DNA of 64,000 nt from Anaspis maculata (lineage: Eukaryota > Arthropoda > Insecta > Coleoptera > Scraptiidae): assembly GCA_949128115.1 (NCBI GenBank), contig OX421965.1, positions 57,158,012 to 57,222,011 of the forward strand, in the 5' to 3' direction. The stretch's first letter is position 1; every line of letters starts with the position of its first letter. Shown here in pieces: positions 1-8,846 of the stretch. The notes under the pieces were generated by a model. That model saw only the letters and a list, made by a program, of their open reading frames with translations. It ran no database searches and had not been told where the DNA came from. The position numbers and the translations under genes are program-made.

Positions 1-120
1 AATGTTTTCGGCCTACTTTGCCTATTTTAGTCGTTACGGCCTAAAGCGTCCTAAAATAGAGCTTCTATTTGCCCAAACATGTGTCCTAATTTTCACTTTT
101 AAACGGCCTAAAATCCGGTC

Positions 121-962
121 TCTAATCATAACATGTTCCATAAAAAAGTTTCAGGAGCGTAGATATCAGGGGGTGTTCCTACTCCCCCCCCCCCTATTTC
201 TCACACACCAGTTATTTTTGGAAACTGTTTATAATTTTGAATTCTACGTTCAATTTAGAAGAAAGAGTCACCGTCAGTTCCACAAAAAAGATGATCAGCG
301 ATCAAGGCTAATTGCAGATTAACTGAACTTTTTTCTGCTGAATGCTAGGCGTATACCAACAAAAACTGCCTGAAATCTGTACTAGACCCATCATCTTTCC
401 ATTATTGAGGGATTAACCAGCATTTCCAATGATCAGTCGGCTACAAATTGACAAACAAAAATCGCGAATCAACTAATCTCGTATTATCTGTTTTGTGGAA
501 CCCACGGTCACTCTTGCAAAATTTTGATTAGAGGCTTCGTTTAGGAGATATTCGAGTTTGAAACTTTGGAAAACATCCCGAAATCGCCACTTTCCAAGAC
601 CCAAAGTGTTTGTTCCCTAAAAATTTCCCGTGTTTTGGAAAAAATGGTGGTTTATCAACTTAAAAATTCTAGAAAACCGATTTCAGCTGAGAAATCATGA
701 GTTTCTTTGGATTTTAATTTTTAGACCTTTGAAAGTGGCGATTTCGGGATGTTTCCCAAAGTTTCAAACCCAAATATCTCCTAAACGAAGCCTCTAATCA
801 AAATTTTGCAACAATGATTTTCTCTTAAAAATTGAACGTAGAATTCAAAATTATGAACAGTTTCCAAAAATAACTAGGGGGTGAAAAATAGGGGGGGGGA
901 AAGTAGGGTCACCCCCTAATGTCTAAGCCCCTGAAACTTTTTTATGGAACATGTTATGATTG
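121..962. repeat. Foldback element with a smaller foldback nested in its left arm
   Basis: The stretch from 121 to about 258 reappears inverted at about 829-962 (for example CATGTTCCATAAAAAAGTTT on the left and its reverse complement near 925-945). A second inverted pair lies at about 518-600 and 730-808. The two pairs do not share one centre because the left arm carries an extra block of about 250 bp, 264-515. That block has its own inverted ends (GAGTCACCG...CGGTCACTC), and the right arm reads straight across the equivalent point. No coding capacity is seen. The family is not recognised. Confidence 0.75.
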
Positions 963-2062
963 TTCGTCAGGGGATAATTTCAGTGAACCTTTGGTTTAGT
1001 CCAGGAATTTTAGCTGTTAAAATCGCAAATAGCGAACAAAAACGAAAGCGAGCCGGATTTTTGTATATAAGCTCATAGTGCGGTGGCCGGCCCGGCGTAA
1101 GTGCTCGTTTTGAAGAGCGACCCAATATCGCGGTATAAAGTTATGAGACCTATACAGATCGATTTGTAGGAAGATTCTGCATTAGAAATGGAAATTCACG
1201 ACTCTCTGCTGTGGTTGTGACTAATGTTGTAGCGGGAAAACGGAGGAAAATGTTACTTTTCAAGCGCTTCTTTTACCTTCTCTTATCTCAGTGTCTATGA
1301 GAGATATCGACCTGAAATTTTCATAAGCTGATAGCCCTTTCATTTCTCTGTAAAACTGTGTCTACAAGATCCGCCCGCTTTGATTGTTCATGATAGTAAA
1401 TAGACCATTTCTACCGAGATGCCGGTTTTTCCAGGCATTTCTTCACGTTCAAAGCGCTATAACTCGGTTACCGTATGAGATATCGAAAAAAAGTCTGATG
1501 TAAAAAAAGTCACAAATTTTGTGAGGAACATTTCATTCGCTGCATGTATGCACTTATCTTCAATAATAACGCTTCCAGAAATTATTTTGTTCATCAATGT
1601 AAGCGCGCGCGCGCTACCGCTCGCATCGCCACCCCTTGCCTCTGCCACCCGCGAGTCCCTACAAGTAGGTACTCGTCAGTCGGCTATCCAAATTAGTACA
1701 TTACATTATCAAACCAATTTTCGATATTAAGTTGTAGAACCTTTACGAATCGATTTCTAGGAAAATTCTACATTAGAAGTTGAAATTACGACTCGTTGCT
1801 GTGGGTCGGGACTTAATTTGTGGGTAAAAATCCAAGAAAATAGCTACTTTTCAAGAGATGCTGCTCTTAGTTCAGTTTCTTTAGCAGATATCGATCTGAA
1901 ATTCGAATGAGCTGATAGCCCTACCTGTAGATGATCTGTGAAACTGTATGCCAGCATAATGCGCCAGCCCAAATAATTCATATTACTCAATTAATAAATA
2001 AATATTGTCACAATTTTTTTTTAAGTCATTGTATTCATCTAATACATCATCATCATCTGTGT

Positions 2063-2626
2063 CTAATGGCAAAATGTTTCCACACAGCATCTTGCACTTG
2101 CATTCGGAAATGCAAAAAGTTCCCTCTCTTTTGCAGATTCATTTTTGTGTGGAACAGTTTTTTTTTCGCTGCAAATAAGATTAATTAGACTTTTGATGGT
2201 GTTTGGCGGTTTTGACATGAATATTGGATAGCAATCAACTTCCTTTTTTCCCACCCCTCCAAATTTAGAGGTGGCATCGAAGGTAATACCTAATTACCCA
2301 TACCTAAGGTATTAATACCTAAGGTAATACCTAAGGTAATGGGTAATAATTGAAACCCACTAATGGCTTACCGAAGAATATGCAGTTGAAAAGAATCTTC
2401 TGTCTGAGGAATTTCTGTGGCCGATTGTTTTGTATATTCAAAGTTACTTTGAGCCTTGTATCATTTAGATCAGCCGCATTTTGTTGCCTATATAGGAGCA
2501 ATACAAGCTTTCTGGCTGTGTTGATGCTCTTTTCAACATTCTCTTCTCTAAATCTTTGTGAATTGAGTTTTTTCAAATTTTCAACGAAAATGTCCCAAGC
2601 CGACTTTTTTGCGATATAAAAAAATT
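2063..2626 (-). pseudogene. Decayed copy of an unclassified mobile-element-type gene (left arm)
   Basis: Read on the minus strand, 2576-2331 encodes a segment beginning NSQRFREENVEKSINTARK, and 2254-2063 encodes a segment starting GKKEVDCYPIF and running into ICSEKK. The frame breaks between and after them. The same two segments occur, better preserved, on the plus strand at 3737-4275. The order (Trp/Asp-rich region, LNDARL, then a Cys-rich tail) matches my memory of large uncharacterised repeat-borne proteins of invertebrates that have an 'HAxTGCDTTSxF' motif followed by 'CSCRK...C...C' residues. That family link is recalled, not searched. Confidence 0.45.
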
Positions 2627-2744
2627 AATTTGCCGTGTCACATCCCGTATTTGCGTGATGTACACACGGTAATAATTATTAATTATTAATTACACATTAT
2701 AATTATTATTTATTATTATTAATTAGAATAATTGTGATTTACAC

Positions 2745-3330
2745 TTCTGGTGGTGGTTGGGATCGGTGGTTGTGTCAAAATATTGGATAGCAATTATCTT
2801 CTTTTTTTATCTATATTCCTCCAGGTTTAATTGTGGCATCGAAGGTGAAATGCTGTTAATTCAGATTTTCACTTAGAAATGAGCATCTGAAATAAAAATT
2901 GCGGAATAAACTATGTAAATATATCGCGTAAGAGGAATCATTCGTTAGTGGCTTGACGAAAAATATACAATCGAAAAGGATCTTCCGTTGGATAGGAGTT
3001 TCTTTGAGCGATTCCGATTTTTTTGTGTGTAAAGTTGATTTCAGTCTCTCATCATTTAGATCAACAGAAAGTGTGTTGCCTATATAGATTCAACACAAAT
3101 TTTCTTGCTATGTTGATGTTGATTCCAATATTTTCTTTACCAAATCTATGAAGGTCGAGATTTTTAGAGCTTGTAATAAAAAAGTGCATTTTTGCCGATT
3201 TAAAAAAAAAAAGAATTCCGCGTAATTGCATGAGAAGCTAGCAACGCATCACATGAGAATTTTCTTGAAGCCTTAGCTATTTTGTTAACAGATATGAACC
3301 GCTTTTGATAAACAAGATAAACAAATTTGT
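2745..3330 (-). pseudogene. Third, most diverged copy of the same relic gene
   Basis: 2760-2850 resembles 2210-2285 (ATATTGGATAGCAAT and GTGGCATCGAAGGT are shared). 2945-3200 resembles 2370-2610, and 3225-3310 is the inverted counterpart of 3580-3675. It therefore covers a longer part of the gene than the left-arm copy, all on the minus strand, but frameshifts and stops break every reading frame. It lies in the loop of palindrome A, so at least three copies of one gene are packed into 2.2 kb. Confidence 0.45.
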
Positions 3331-3384
3331 AGAAAATTGTAGTCAAAGCTGATGACACCGACATCCTGATTTTACTTCTATATT

Positions 3385-3512
3385 TCTATCGTGTGATCAA
3401 ATGAATTCTTATTTTAGGTAGGCTGTGGCCTGGTCAAATTCCGGGGTGTGAAGCTGCGTTCGGCTAGGCCACAGCCTACCTAAAATAAGAATTCATTTGA
3501 TCACACGATATT
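3385..3512. repeat. Near-perfect hairpin with a 37-base loop
   Basis: ATCGTGTGATCAAATGAATT continues into ATTTTAGGTAGGCTGTGGCC on the left and is mirrored on the right from GGCCACAGCCTACCTAAAAT to AATTCATTTGATCACACGAT. The arms are about 45 bp each and essentially identical, much better matched than the palindrome around them. This suggests a younger small foldback or a recent in-place inverted duplication. It joins the third relic copy to the right-arm copy. Confidence 0.85.
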
Positions 3513-4275
3513 TCAATGACGATACTTTCGCAGCAAGAAAAATATTCATGGAGAAGGGACATAACACTTCTTCAACAAATAAAAAGCGATTCGTGCCTGT
3601 CCACAAAATAGCGAAGGCTTTAGAGAAATTGTTATGCGATGCGTTGCCAGCTTTTTACACAATTACGAGATGCGACACGACAAATTCATTTTTTTAAATC
3701 TGAAAAAAGTCGGCTTGGGACATTTCCGTTGAAAATGTGAAAAATCTCAATTCACAAAGATTTGGAGAAGAGAATGTTGAAAAGAGCATCAACACAGCCA
3801 GAAAATTTGTATTGCTCCTATATAGGCAACAAAATGCGGCTGATCTAAATGATGCAAGGCTTAAATTAACTTTGAATATACAAAACAACCGGCCACAGAA
3901 ATTCCTCAGGCAGAAGATTCTTTTTGACTGCATATTCTTCGGTAAGCCATTAGTGGGTTTTAATTATTACTCATTATCTTAGGTATTACCTTAGGTATGG
4001 GTAATACCATAGGTATTACCTTCGATGCCACCTCTAAATTTGGAGGGGTGGTGGTAGGAAAAAAGGAAGTTGATTGCTATCCAATATTCATGTCAAAACC
4101 GCCAATCCCAGACACCATCAGAAATCTAATTAATCTTATTTGCAGCGAAAAAAAACTGTTCTACACAAAAAAATGCATCTGCAAAAGCGAGGGAGTTTTT
4201 TGCATTCCCGAATGCAAGTGCAAAATGCTGTGTGAAAACATTTTGCCATTAGACACAGAATATGGACACAGATGA
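3509..4275 (+). pseudogene. Best-preserved relic of the 'RCDTT/Cys-rich' gene (right arm)
   Basis: Three plus-strand segments can be read in order with frame breaks between them. 3509-3697 contains FYTITRCDTTNSFF. 3700-3982 contains NSQRFGEENVEKSINTARK, then LNDARLKLTLN. 3997-4275 contains ICSEKK and a Cys-rich tail, CICKSEGVFCIPECKCKMLC. An 'A-F-x-G-C-D-T-T-S' motif followed downstream by a Cys-rich tail is typical of an uncharacterised protein group carried by repeats in cnidarians, molluscs and arthropods (recalled, not searched). Here the usual Gly before Cys is Arg. It is not functional as it stands. Confidence 0.5.
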
Positions 4276-5884
4276 TGATAATGATGATGATGATGATGTA
4301 TTAGATGAATACAATGATTTTGAAAAAAATTGTGACAATATTTATTTATTATTTGAGTAATATAAATTATTTGGGCTGGCGCATTATGCTGGCATACAGT
4401 TTCACAGATCATCTACAGGTAGGGCTATCAGCTCATTCGAATTTCAGATCGATATCTGCTAAAGAAACTGAACTAAGAGCAGCATCTCTTGAAAAGTAGC
4501 GATTTTCTTGGATTTTTACCCACAAATTAAGTCCCGACCCACAGCAACGAGTCGTAATTTCAACTTCTAATGTAGAATTTTCCTAGAAATCGATTTGTAA
4601 AGGTTCTACAACTTAATATCGAAAATTCGTTTGATAATGTAATGTACTAATTTGGATAGCCGACTGACGAGTACCTACTTGTAGGGACTCGCGGGTGGCA
4701 GAGGCAAGGGGTGGCGATGCGAGCGGTAGCGCGCGCGCGCTTACATTGATGAACAAAATAATTTCTGGAAGCGTTATTAGTGAAGATCAGTGCATACATG
4801 CAGCGAATGAAATGTTCCTTACAAAATTTGTGACTTTTTTTACATCAAACTTTTTTTCGATATATCATACGGTAACCGAGTTATAGCGCTTTGAACGTGA
4901 AGAAATGCCTGGAAAAACCGGCATCTCGGTAGAAATGGTCTATTTACTATCATGAACAATCAAAGCGGGCGGATCTTGTAGACACAGTTTTACAGAGAAA
5001 TGAAAGGGCTATCAGCTAATGAAAATTTCAGGTCGATATCTCTCATAGACACTGAGATAAGAGAAGGTAAAAGTAGCGCTTGAAAAGTAACATTTTTCTC
5101 CGTTTTCCCGCTACAACATTAGTCACGACCACAGCAGAGAGTCGTGAATTTCCATTTCTAATGCAGAATGTTCCCACAAATCGATCTGTATAGGTCTCAT
5201 AACTTTATACCCCGATATTGGGTTAATGACACCTTTTGCATCCTCGGCCGCCGCACTATCAGTTAAGCATGTAGTTTAACGTAGTGAAAGTCCTCAAAAA
5301 TCCGGTGTGAGCTTCGGCCGTTGTGGCCTCGAGAAGAACTTGAGGATCAGTTTTTCGCGTATATCTCGTGAACGATGGCACTTAGGAAGAAAGTGCTCGG
5401 GAAGAAATTGTTGAAAATTTTATTGTCTATAAGAAAGGTCCTTACACATTTCATCGTCAGTCCACTCCTTCTTCGTCAAAACACAAGAAAATTAAAATAA
5501 TCCAGATGCTCGATGCTGAAGACTGTATGGACCTTGAGTTTTATGATGGCGGAGTGCCACCTTGTAGAGTTGTTTGTTGGTCCACTATTTCTTGATTGAA
5601 ACTTGAAGCCATCAATACGAACTATGTCGGCGGCATATACAGGGTGAAATAAAAATAAAAAGTTGAACATTTGTACCTCAAGAACCAAAATATGTGAAGA
5701 CATGTAAATCGCCATAAATAATTCTGATTTCATGGTCATGAAGTCATCGTAAACTTGAATCGAATATCTTGAGCCGTTCTTGAAATATCTTCAAAAAACT
5801 GAAGTTATTACCGAAAAAAATAATAAATATCGATGATCTTCTGTCTATACACTACTTTATAAAAAATCGTTGTCTATTTTTCGA

Positions 5885-5945
5885 CCAATATATATTTCGA
5901 GCTGATGGCGCTCATCTTCAGGGTTTTTTTGCTACAAATAAATAT
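5885..5945 (-). ncRNA. Possible hammerhead ribozyme motif in the Penelope 3' region (left arm)
   Basis: On the minus strand the sequence reads ACC, CTGAAGA, TGAGC-loop-GCTC, GAAA, TATATATT, GGT. CTGAAGA fits the hammerhead core CUGANGA, GAGC/GCTC would form stem II, and GAAA completes the core. ACC before the core can pair with GGT after the predicted cleavage point as a minimal stem I. Penelope-like elements are known to carry short-stem hammerheads in this position. Stem III is very weak here and one extra base lies next to stem II, so activity is uncertain. Confidence 0.35.
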
Positions 5946-6259
5946 ATAAATGGTATGAATATACAGAAACCAAAATTCAAAATAACTCACTTTTTAGATT
6001 TTTGAAAAAAGTTTCATGTCAGGATGGAAAATAATTGTCAGTTTGAATTTTGGTAATTGTTAACAATAATTGCTTAGATACTAAATAATGAATAAAGGTG
6101 TTCGGGTGAAGGTAAATAGGTAAAAAAAGGAAAGAATTGAATAAACTCTAGGAGGAATAAACTTGAGTGCCACCTGAAAAAATGGGGAACAGACTAACCG
6201 GCTACTTGAGAGAGACACAAACACACACCAACAGAACCAAGGAACAACTCAAACAAACA

Positions 6260-6931
6260 TCAAGTGAACTGTTTGAAGAAGTCACTCCCTGCCTCAATCA
6301 GAATGTCGAAAGTGTCTCTCCCCTGTAGCAACTCAGTCTGTTCGTTCAAGGTGTTTTGTTCACTGTTTTTTAATGATTTTGAAATTTCAAGTGATTCAAA
6401 AAGAATTCGTTTTTGATATTTGGATTCATGATGTAAAATTTTGAAGCAAGAGTCTGGATTGAATGTGTGGCCAGATGAAATGATGTGGTAAGCAAACTTT
6501 GACTTCGCTTCGAAGTAGCCTATTTTTTTAAACTTGTTTATTTCACTTAAATGCTCTTTAAAGCGTATCTCTCCTTTTCTTCCAGTTTCGCCGATATAGA
6601 CACTGTTGCAGTTTTGACATGATAATTGGTATACACCACATTTATCAAATTTATTAAGGGGGTCTTTAGTGTTGATAATTATGTCGAGTTTTCTTAAAGA
6701 ACAAAATGAAATAGAAATATTTTGATTTGATTTTTTGAAAATTCGTGCAATATTCAATGATTCATAACCAATATAGGGAAGACTTCTGTAAATCTTCTGT
6801 TGTTCTGTTGAAATATGGTGATAAGAAAACTTGTATATGAATTTATTGAATAATCTGGTAATTAGCTTTTTTGGATATCCATTGTTCTCTGCAATTTGAT
6901 AAATGATATTGAGCTCTTTTTTGAAGTCCAT
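6260..6931 (-). CDS. Penelope-like element C-terminal fragment with GIY-YIG nuclease domain (left arm)
   Basis: An uninterrupted 223-residue ORF. Residues 1-90 correspond to the end of the Penelope reverse transcriptase (note the segment RSLPYIGYESLNIARIFKK). A linker CGVYQLSCQNC follows, then the GIY-YIG core with the VYIGETGRK motif and the KEH motif (RFKEH). GIY-YIG domains cleave DNA during insertion of these elements. The start codon comes from the palindrome's loop, so the ORF is a truncation product, not a natural gene start. It overlaps the right-arm ORF by 29 bp, divergently. The catalytic Arg and Tyr are present; the reverse-transcriptase catalytic core is missing, so it cannot transpose by itself. 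Confidence 0.75.
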   Translation of the reverse strand: MDFKKELNIIYQIAENNGYPKKLITRLFNKFIYKFSYHHISTEQQKIYRSLPYIGYESLNIARIFKKSNQNISISFCSLRKLDIIINTKDPLNKFDKCGVYQLSCQNCNSVYIGETGRKGEIRFKEHLSEINKFKKIGYFEAKSKFAYHIISSGHTFNPDSCFKILHHESKYQKRILFESLEISKSLKNSEQNTLNEQTELLQGRDTFDILIEAGSDFFKQFT

Positions 6932-7574
6932 TTATCAAATTGCAGAGAACAATGGATATCCAAAAAAGCTAATTACCAGATTATTCAATAAATTCATATA
7001 CAAGTTTTCTTATCACCATATTTCAACAGAACAACAGAAGATTTACAGAAGTCTTCCCTATATTGGTTATGAATCATTGAATATTGCACGAATTTTCAAA
7101 AAATCAAATCAAAATATTTCTATTTCATTTTGTTCTTTAAGAAAACTCGACATAATTATCAACACTAAAGACCCCCTTAATAAATTTGATAAATGTGGTG
7201 TATACCAATTATCATGTCAAAACTGCAACAGTGTCTATATCGGCGAAACTGGAAGAAAAAGAGAGATACGCTTTAAAGAGCATTTAAGTGAAATAAACAA
7301 GTTTAAAAAAATAGGCTACTTCGAAGCGAAGTCAAAGTTTGCTTACCACATCATTTCATCTGGCCACACATTCAATCCAGACTCTTGCTTCAAAATTTTA
7401 CATCATGAATCCAAATATCAAAAACGAATTCTTTTTGAATCACTTGAAATTTCAAAATCATTAAAAAACAGTGAACAAAACACCTTGAACGAACAGACTG
7501 AGTTGCTACAGGGGAGAGACACTTTCGACATTCTGATTGAGGCAGGGAGTGACTTCTTCAAACAGTTCACTTGA
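6903..7574 (+). CDS. Penelope-like element C-terminal fragment with GIY-YIG nuclease domain (right arm)
   Basis: The mirror copy of the left-arm ORF, also 223 residues and uninterrupted. From IYQIAENNGYP onward the two proteins differ at one place in the part I compared: GRKREIRF here against GRKGEIRF in the left arm, which sits in the GIY-YIG core next to the catalytic region. The first eight or so residues come from the loop and are unrelated to the left copy's start. Two intact ORFs in both arms of a palindrome imply very little time, or homogenisation, since it formed. Any expression is unproven. Confidence 0.75.
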   Translation: MILSSFLKSIYQIAENNGYPKKLITRLFNKFIYKFSYHHISTEQQKIYRSLPYIGYESLNIARIFKKSNQNISISFCSLRKLDIIINTKDPLNKFDKCGVYQLSCQNCNSVYIGETGRKREIRFKEHLSEINKFKKIGYFEAKSKFAYHIISSGHTFNPDSCFKILHHESKYQKRILFESLEISKSLKNSEQNTLNEQTELLQGRDTFDILIEAGSDFFKQFT

Positions 7575-7884
7575 TGTTTGTTTGAGTTGTTCCTTGGTTC
7601 TGTTGGTGTGTGTTTGTGTCTCTCTCAAGTAGCCGGTTAGTCTGTTCCCCATTTTTTCAGGTGGCACTCAAGTTTATTCAATTCTTTCCTTTTTTTACCT
7701 ATTTACCTTCACCCGAACACCTTTATTCATTATTTAGTATCTAAGCAATTATTGTTAACAATTACCAAAATTCAAACTGACAATTATTTTCCATCCTGAC
7801 ATGAAACTTTTTTCAAAAATCTAAAAAGTGAGTTATTTTGAATTTTGGTTTCTGTATATTCATACCATTTATATATTTATTTGT

Positions 7885-7946
7885 AGCAAAAAAACCCTGA
7901 AGATGAGCGCCATCAGCTCGAAATATATATTGGTCGAAAAATAGAC
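7885..7946 (+). ncRNA. Possible hammerhead ribozyme motif in the Penelope 3' region (right arm)
   Basis: The exact mirror of the left-arm motif: CTGAAGA at 7897-7903, a GAGC/GCTC helix, GAAA at 7920-7923, then TATATATT and GGTC. The element's 3' part just upstream ends with the intact GIY-YIG ORF, which is where Penelope-like elements place such ribozymes. The same reservations apply: minimal stem I and a doubtful stem III. Confidence 0.35.
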
Positions 7947-8846
7947 AACGATTTTTTATAAAGTAGTGTATAGACAGAAGATCATCGATATTTACTTTAA
8001 ACACACTACAGACATGGAAGAATTCCTGTGAAAAAGAAAAAAATAATGTTTTCGTCTACTCATCAGAAAAAAAGTTGACTGTGTTTTTCCTAAAAGTAGT
8101 TGGCCTAGAGAGTGTTTTTCACTATTATTTGATTTTAAATGTTATTTATCATTGTTTCGATTCGAAACACCAAGTCTCGATTCAATATCTGAAGAATTAC
8201 TGATATACGGAAAACTAGTTTTTTTTCGTAACGACTTCAGTCTTTTGAAGATATGTCAGAAACGGCTCAACATATTTGATCCAAATTTACGACGACTTCA
8301 TGACCATGAAATAAGAAATCTTTTTGTCGATTTATATGTCTTCACCTATTTTGGTTCTTGAGGTACATTTGTTCAACTTTTTATTTTTAATCCACCCTGT
8401 ATATTCCGCCGGCACAGTTGGTATTGAGGGCAAATAGTTTCAGTCGAAACAGAATAGATCGAACAACACCTCCACCAAGTGGCACCCCGCCATCATAAAA
8501 CTCAAGGTCCATACAGTCTTCAGCATCGAGCATCTGAAATATTTTAATTTTCTTGTGTTTTGACGAAGAAGGAGTGGACTGACGATGGAATGTGTAAGGA
8601 CCTTTCTTATAGACAATAAAATTTTCAACAATTTTTCTTAAACACTTTCTTCCTAAGTGCCATTGTTCACGAGATATACGCGAAAAACTGATCCTCAAGT
8701 TCTTCTCGAGGCCACAACGGCCGAAGCTCACACCGGATTCTTGAGGACTTTTACTATGTTAAACTACATGCTTAACTGAGCTTATATACAAAAATCCGGC
8801 TCGCTTTCATTTTTGTTCGCTATTTTTTCTAAAATTCCTGGACTAG

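Larger units (their letters stand above)
1075..5262. repeat. Large imperfect palindrome A (about 4.2 kb)
   Basis: Left-arm sequence from about 1075 to 2660 reappears inverted from about 3650 to 5262. Examples are the (CG)n-rich stretch at 1600-1620 and 4720-4740, and AGACCTATACAGATCGATTT near 1148 with its reverse complement near 5185. The unpaired middle (about 2700-3650) holds a third, more diverged inverted copy of the internal gene relic and a small near-perfect hairpin. The arms differ by small indels and substitutions, so this palindrome is older than the Penelope palindrome on its right. Confidence 0.8.
5826..7996. mobile_element. Head-to-head pair of 5'-truncated Penelope-like elements
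   Basis: The 2.17-kb inner palindrome has its centre near 6917 and a loop of only about 27 bp. Each arm carries the 3' end of a Penelope-like element, a retroelement class that joins a reverse transcriptase to a C-terminal GIY-YIG endonuclease. Both copies are truncated inside the reverse-transcriptase region; the left copy reaches about 27 bp further. The 3' ends point outward. The arms are nearly identical over 1 kb, so the pair is young or kept alike by gene conversion. No clear target-site duplication is seen. Confidence 0.75.
5263..8771. repeat. Palindrome B: older outer arms around a young inner palindrome
   Basis: The outer arms 5263-5825 and about 8000-8771 match in inverted orientation but with many differences; for example the block near GCTTCGGCCGTTGTGGCC at 5311 and its complement near 8720, and ACAGGGTGAAAT at 5639 with its complement near 8392. 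They resemble the ACAGGGTG-ended foldbacks elsewhere in the window. The inner part, 5826-7996, is almost perfectly symmetric, so it probably entered an existing foldback. The right outer arm has an extra segment (about 8005-8140) absent on the left. Confidence 0.75.
998..8846. mobile_element. Composite inverted-repeat element enclosing two large palindromes
   Basis: The terminal segment 998-1074 (AGTCCAGGAATTTTA followed by a stretch rich in AAAATCC/GGATTTT) is found inverted at 8772-8846. Between these ends lie two palindromes back to back: A (about 1075-5262) and B (about 5263-8771). Either a mobile element with about 75-bp ends received two foldback units, or palindrome formation happened repeatedly at one place. 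No transposase that would explain the outer ends is visible. The end match is direct observation; treating it as a single element is inference. Confidence 0.6.

Noticed and set aside
1457..1648. Matching 63-codon ORFs at 1457-1648 and 4695-4886
   Set aside because: They are mirror images forced by palindrome A, include a CG-run, and match no family; there is no sign of coding constraint.
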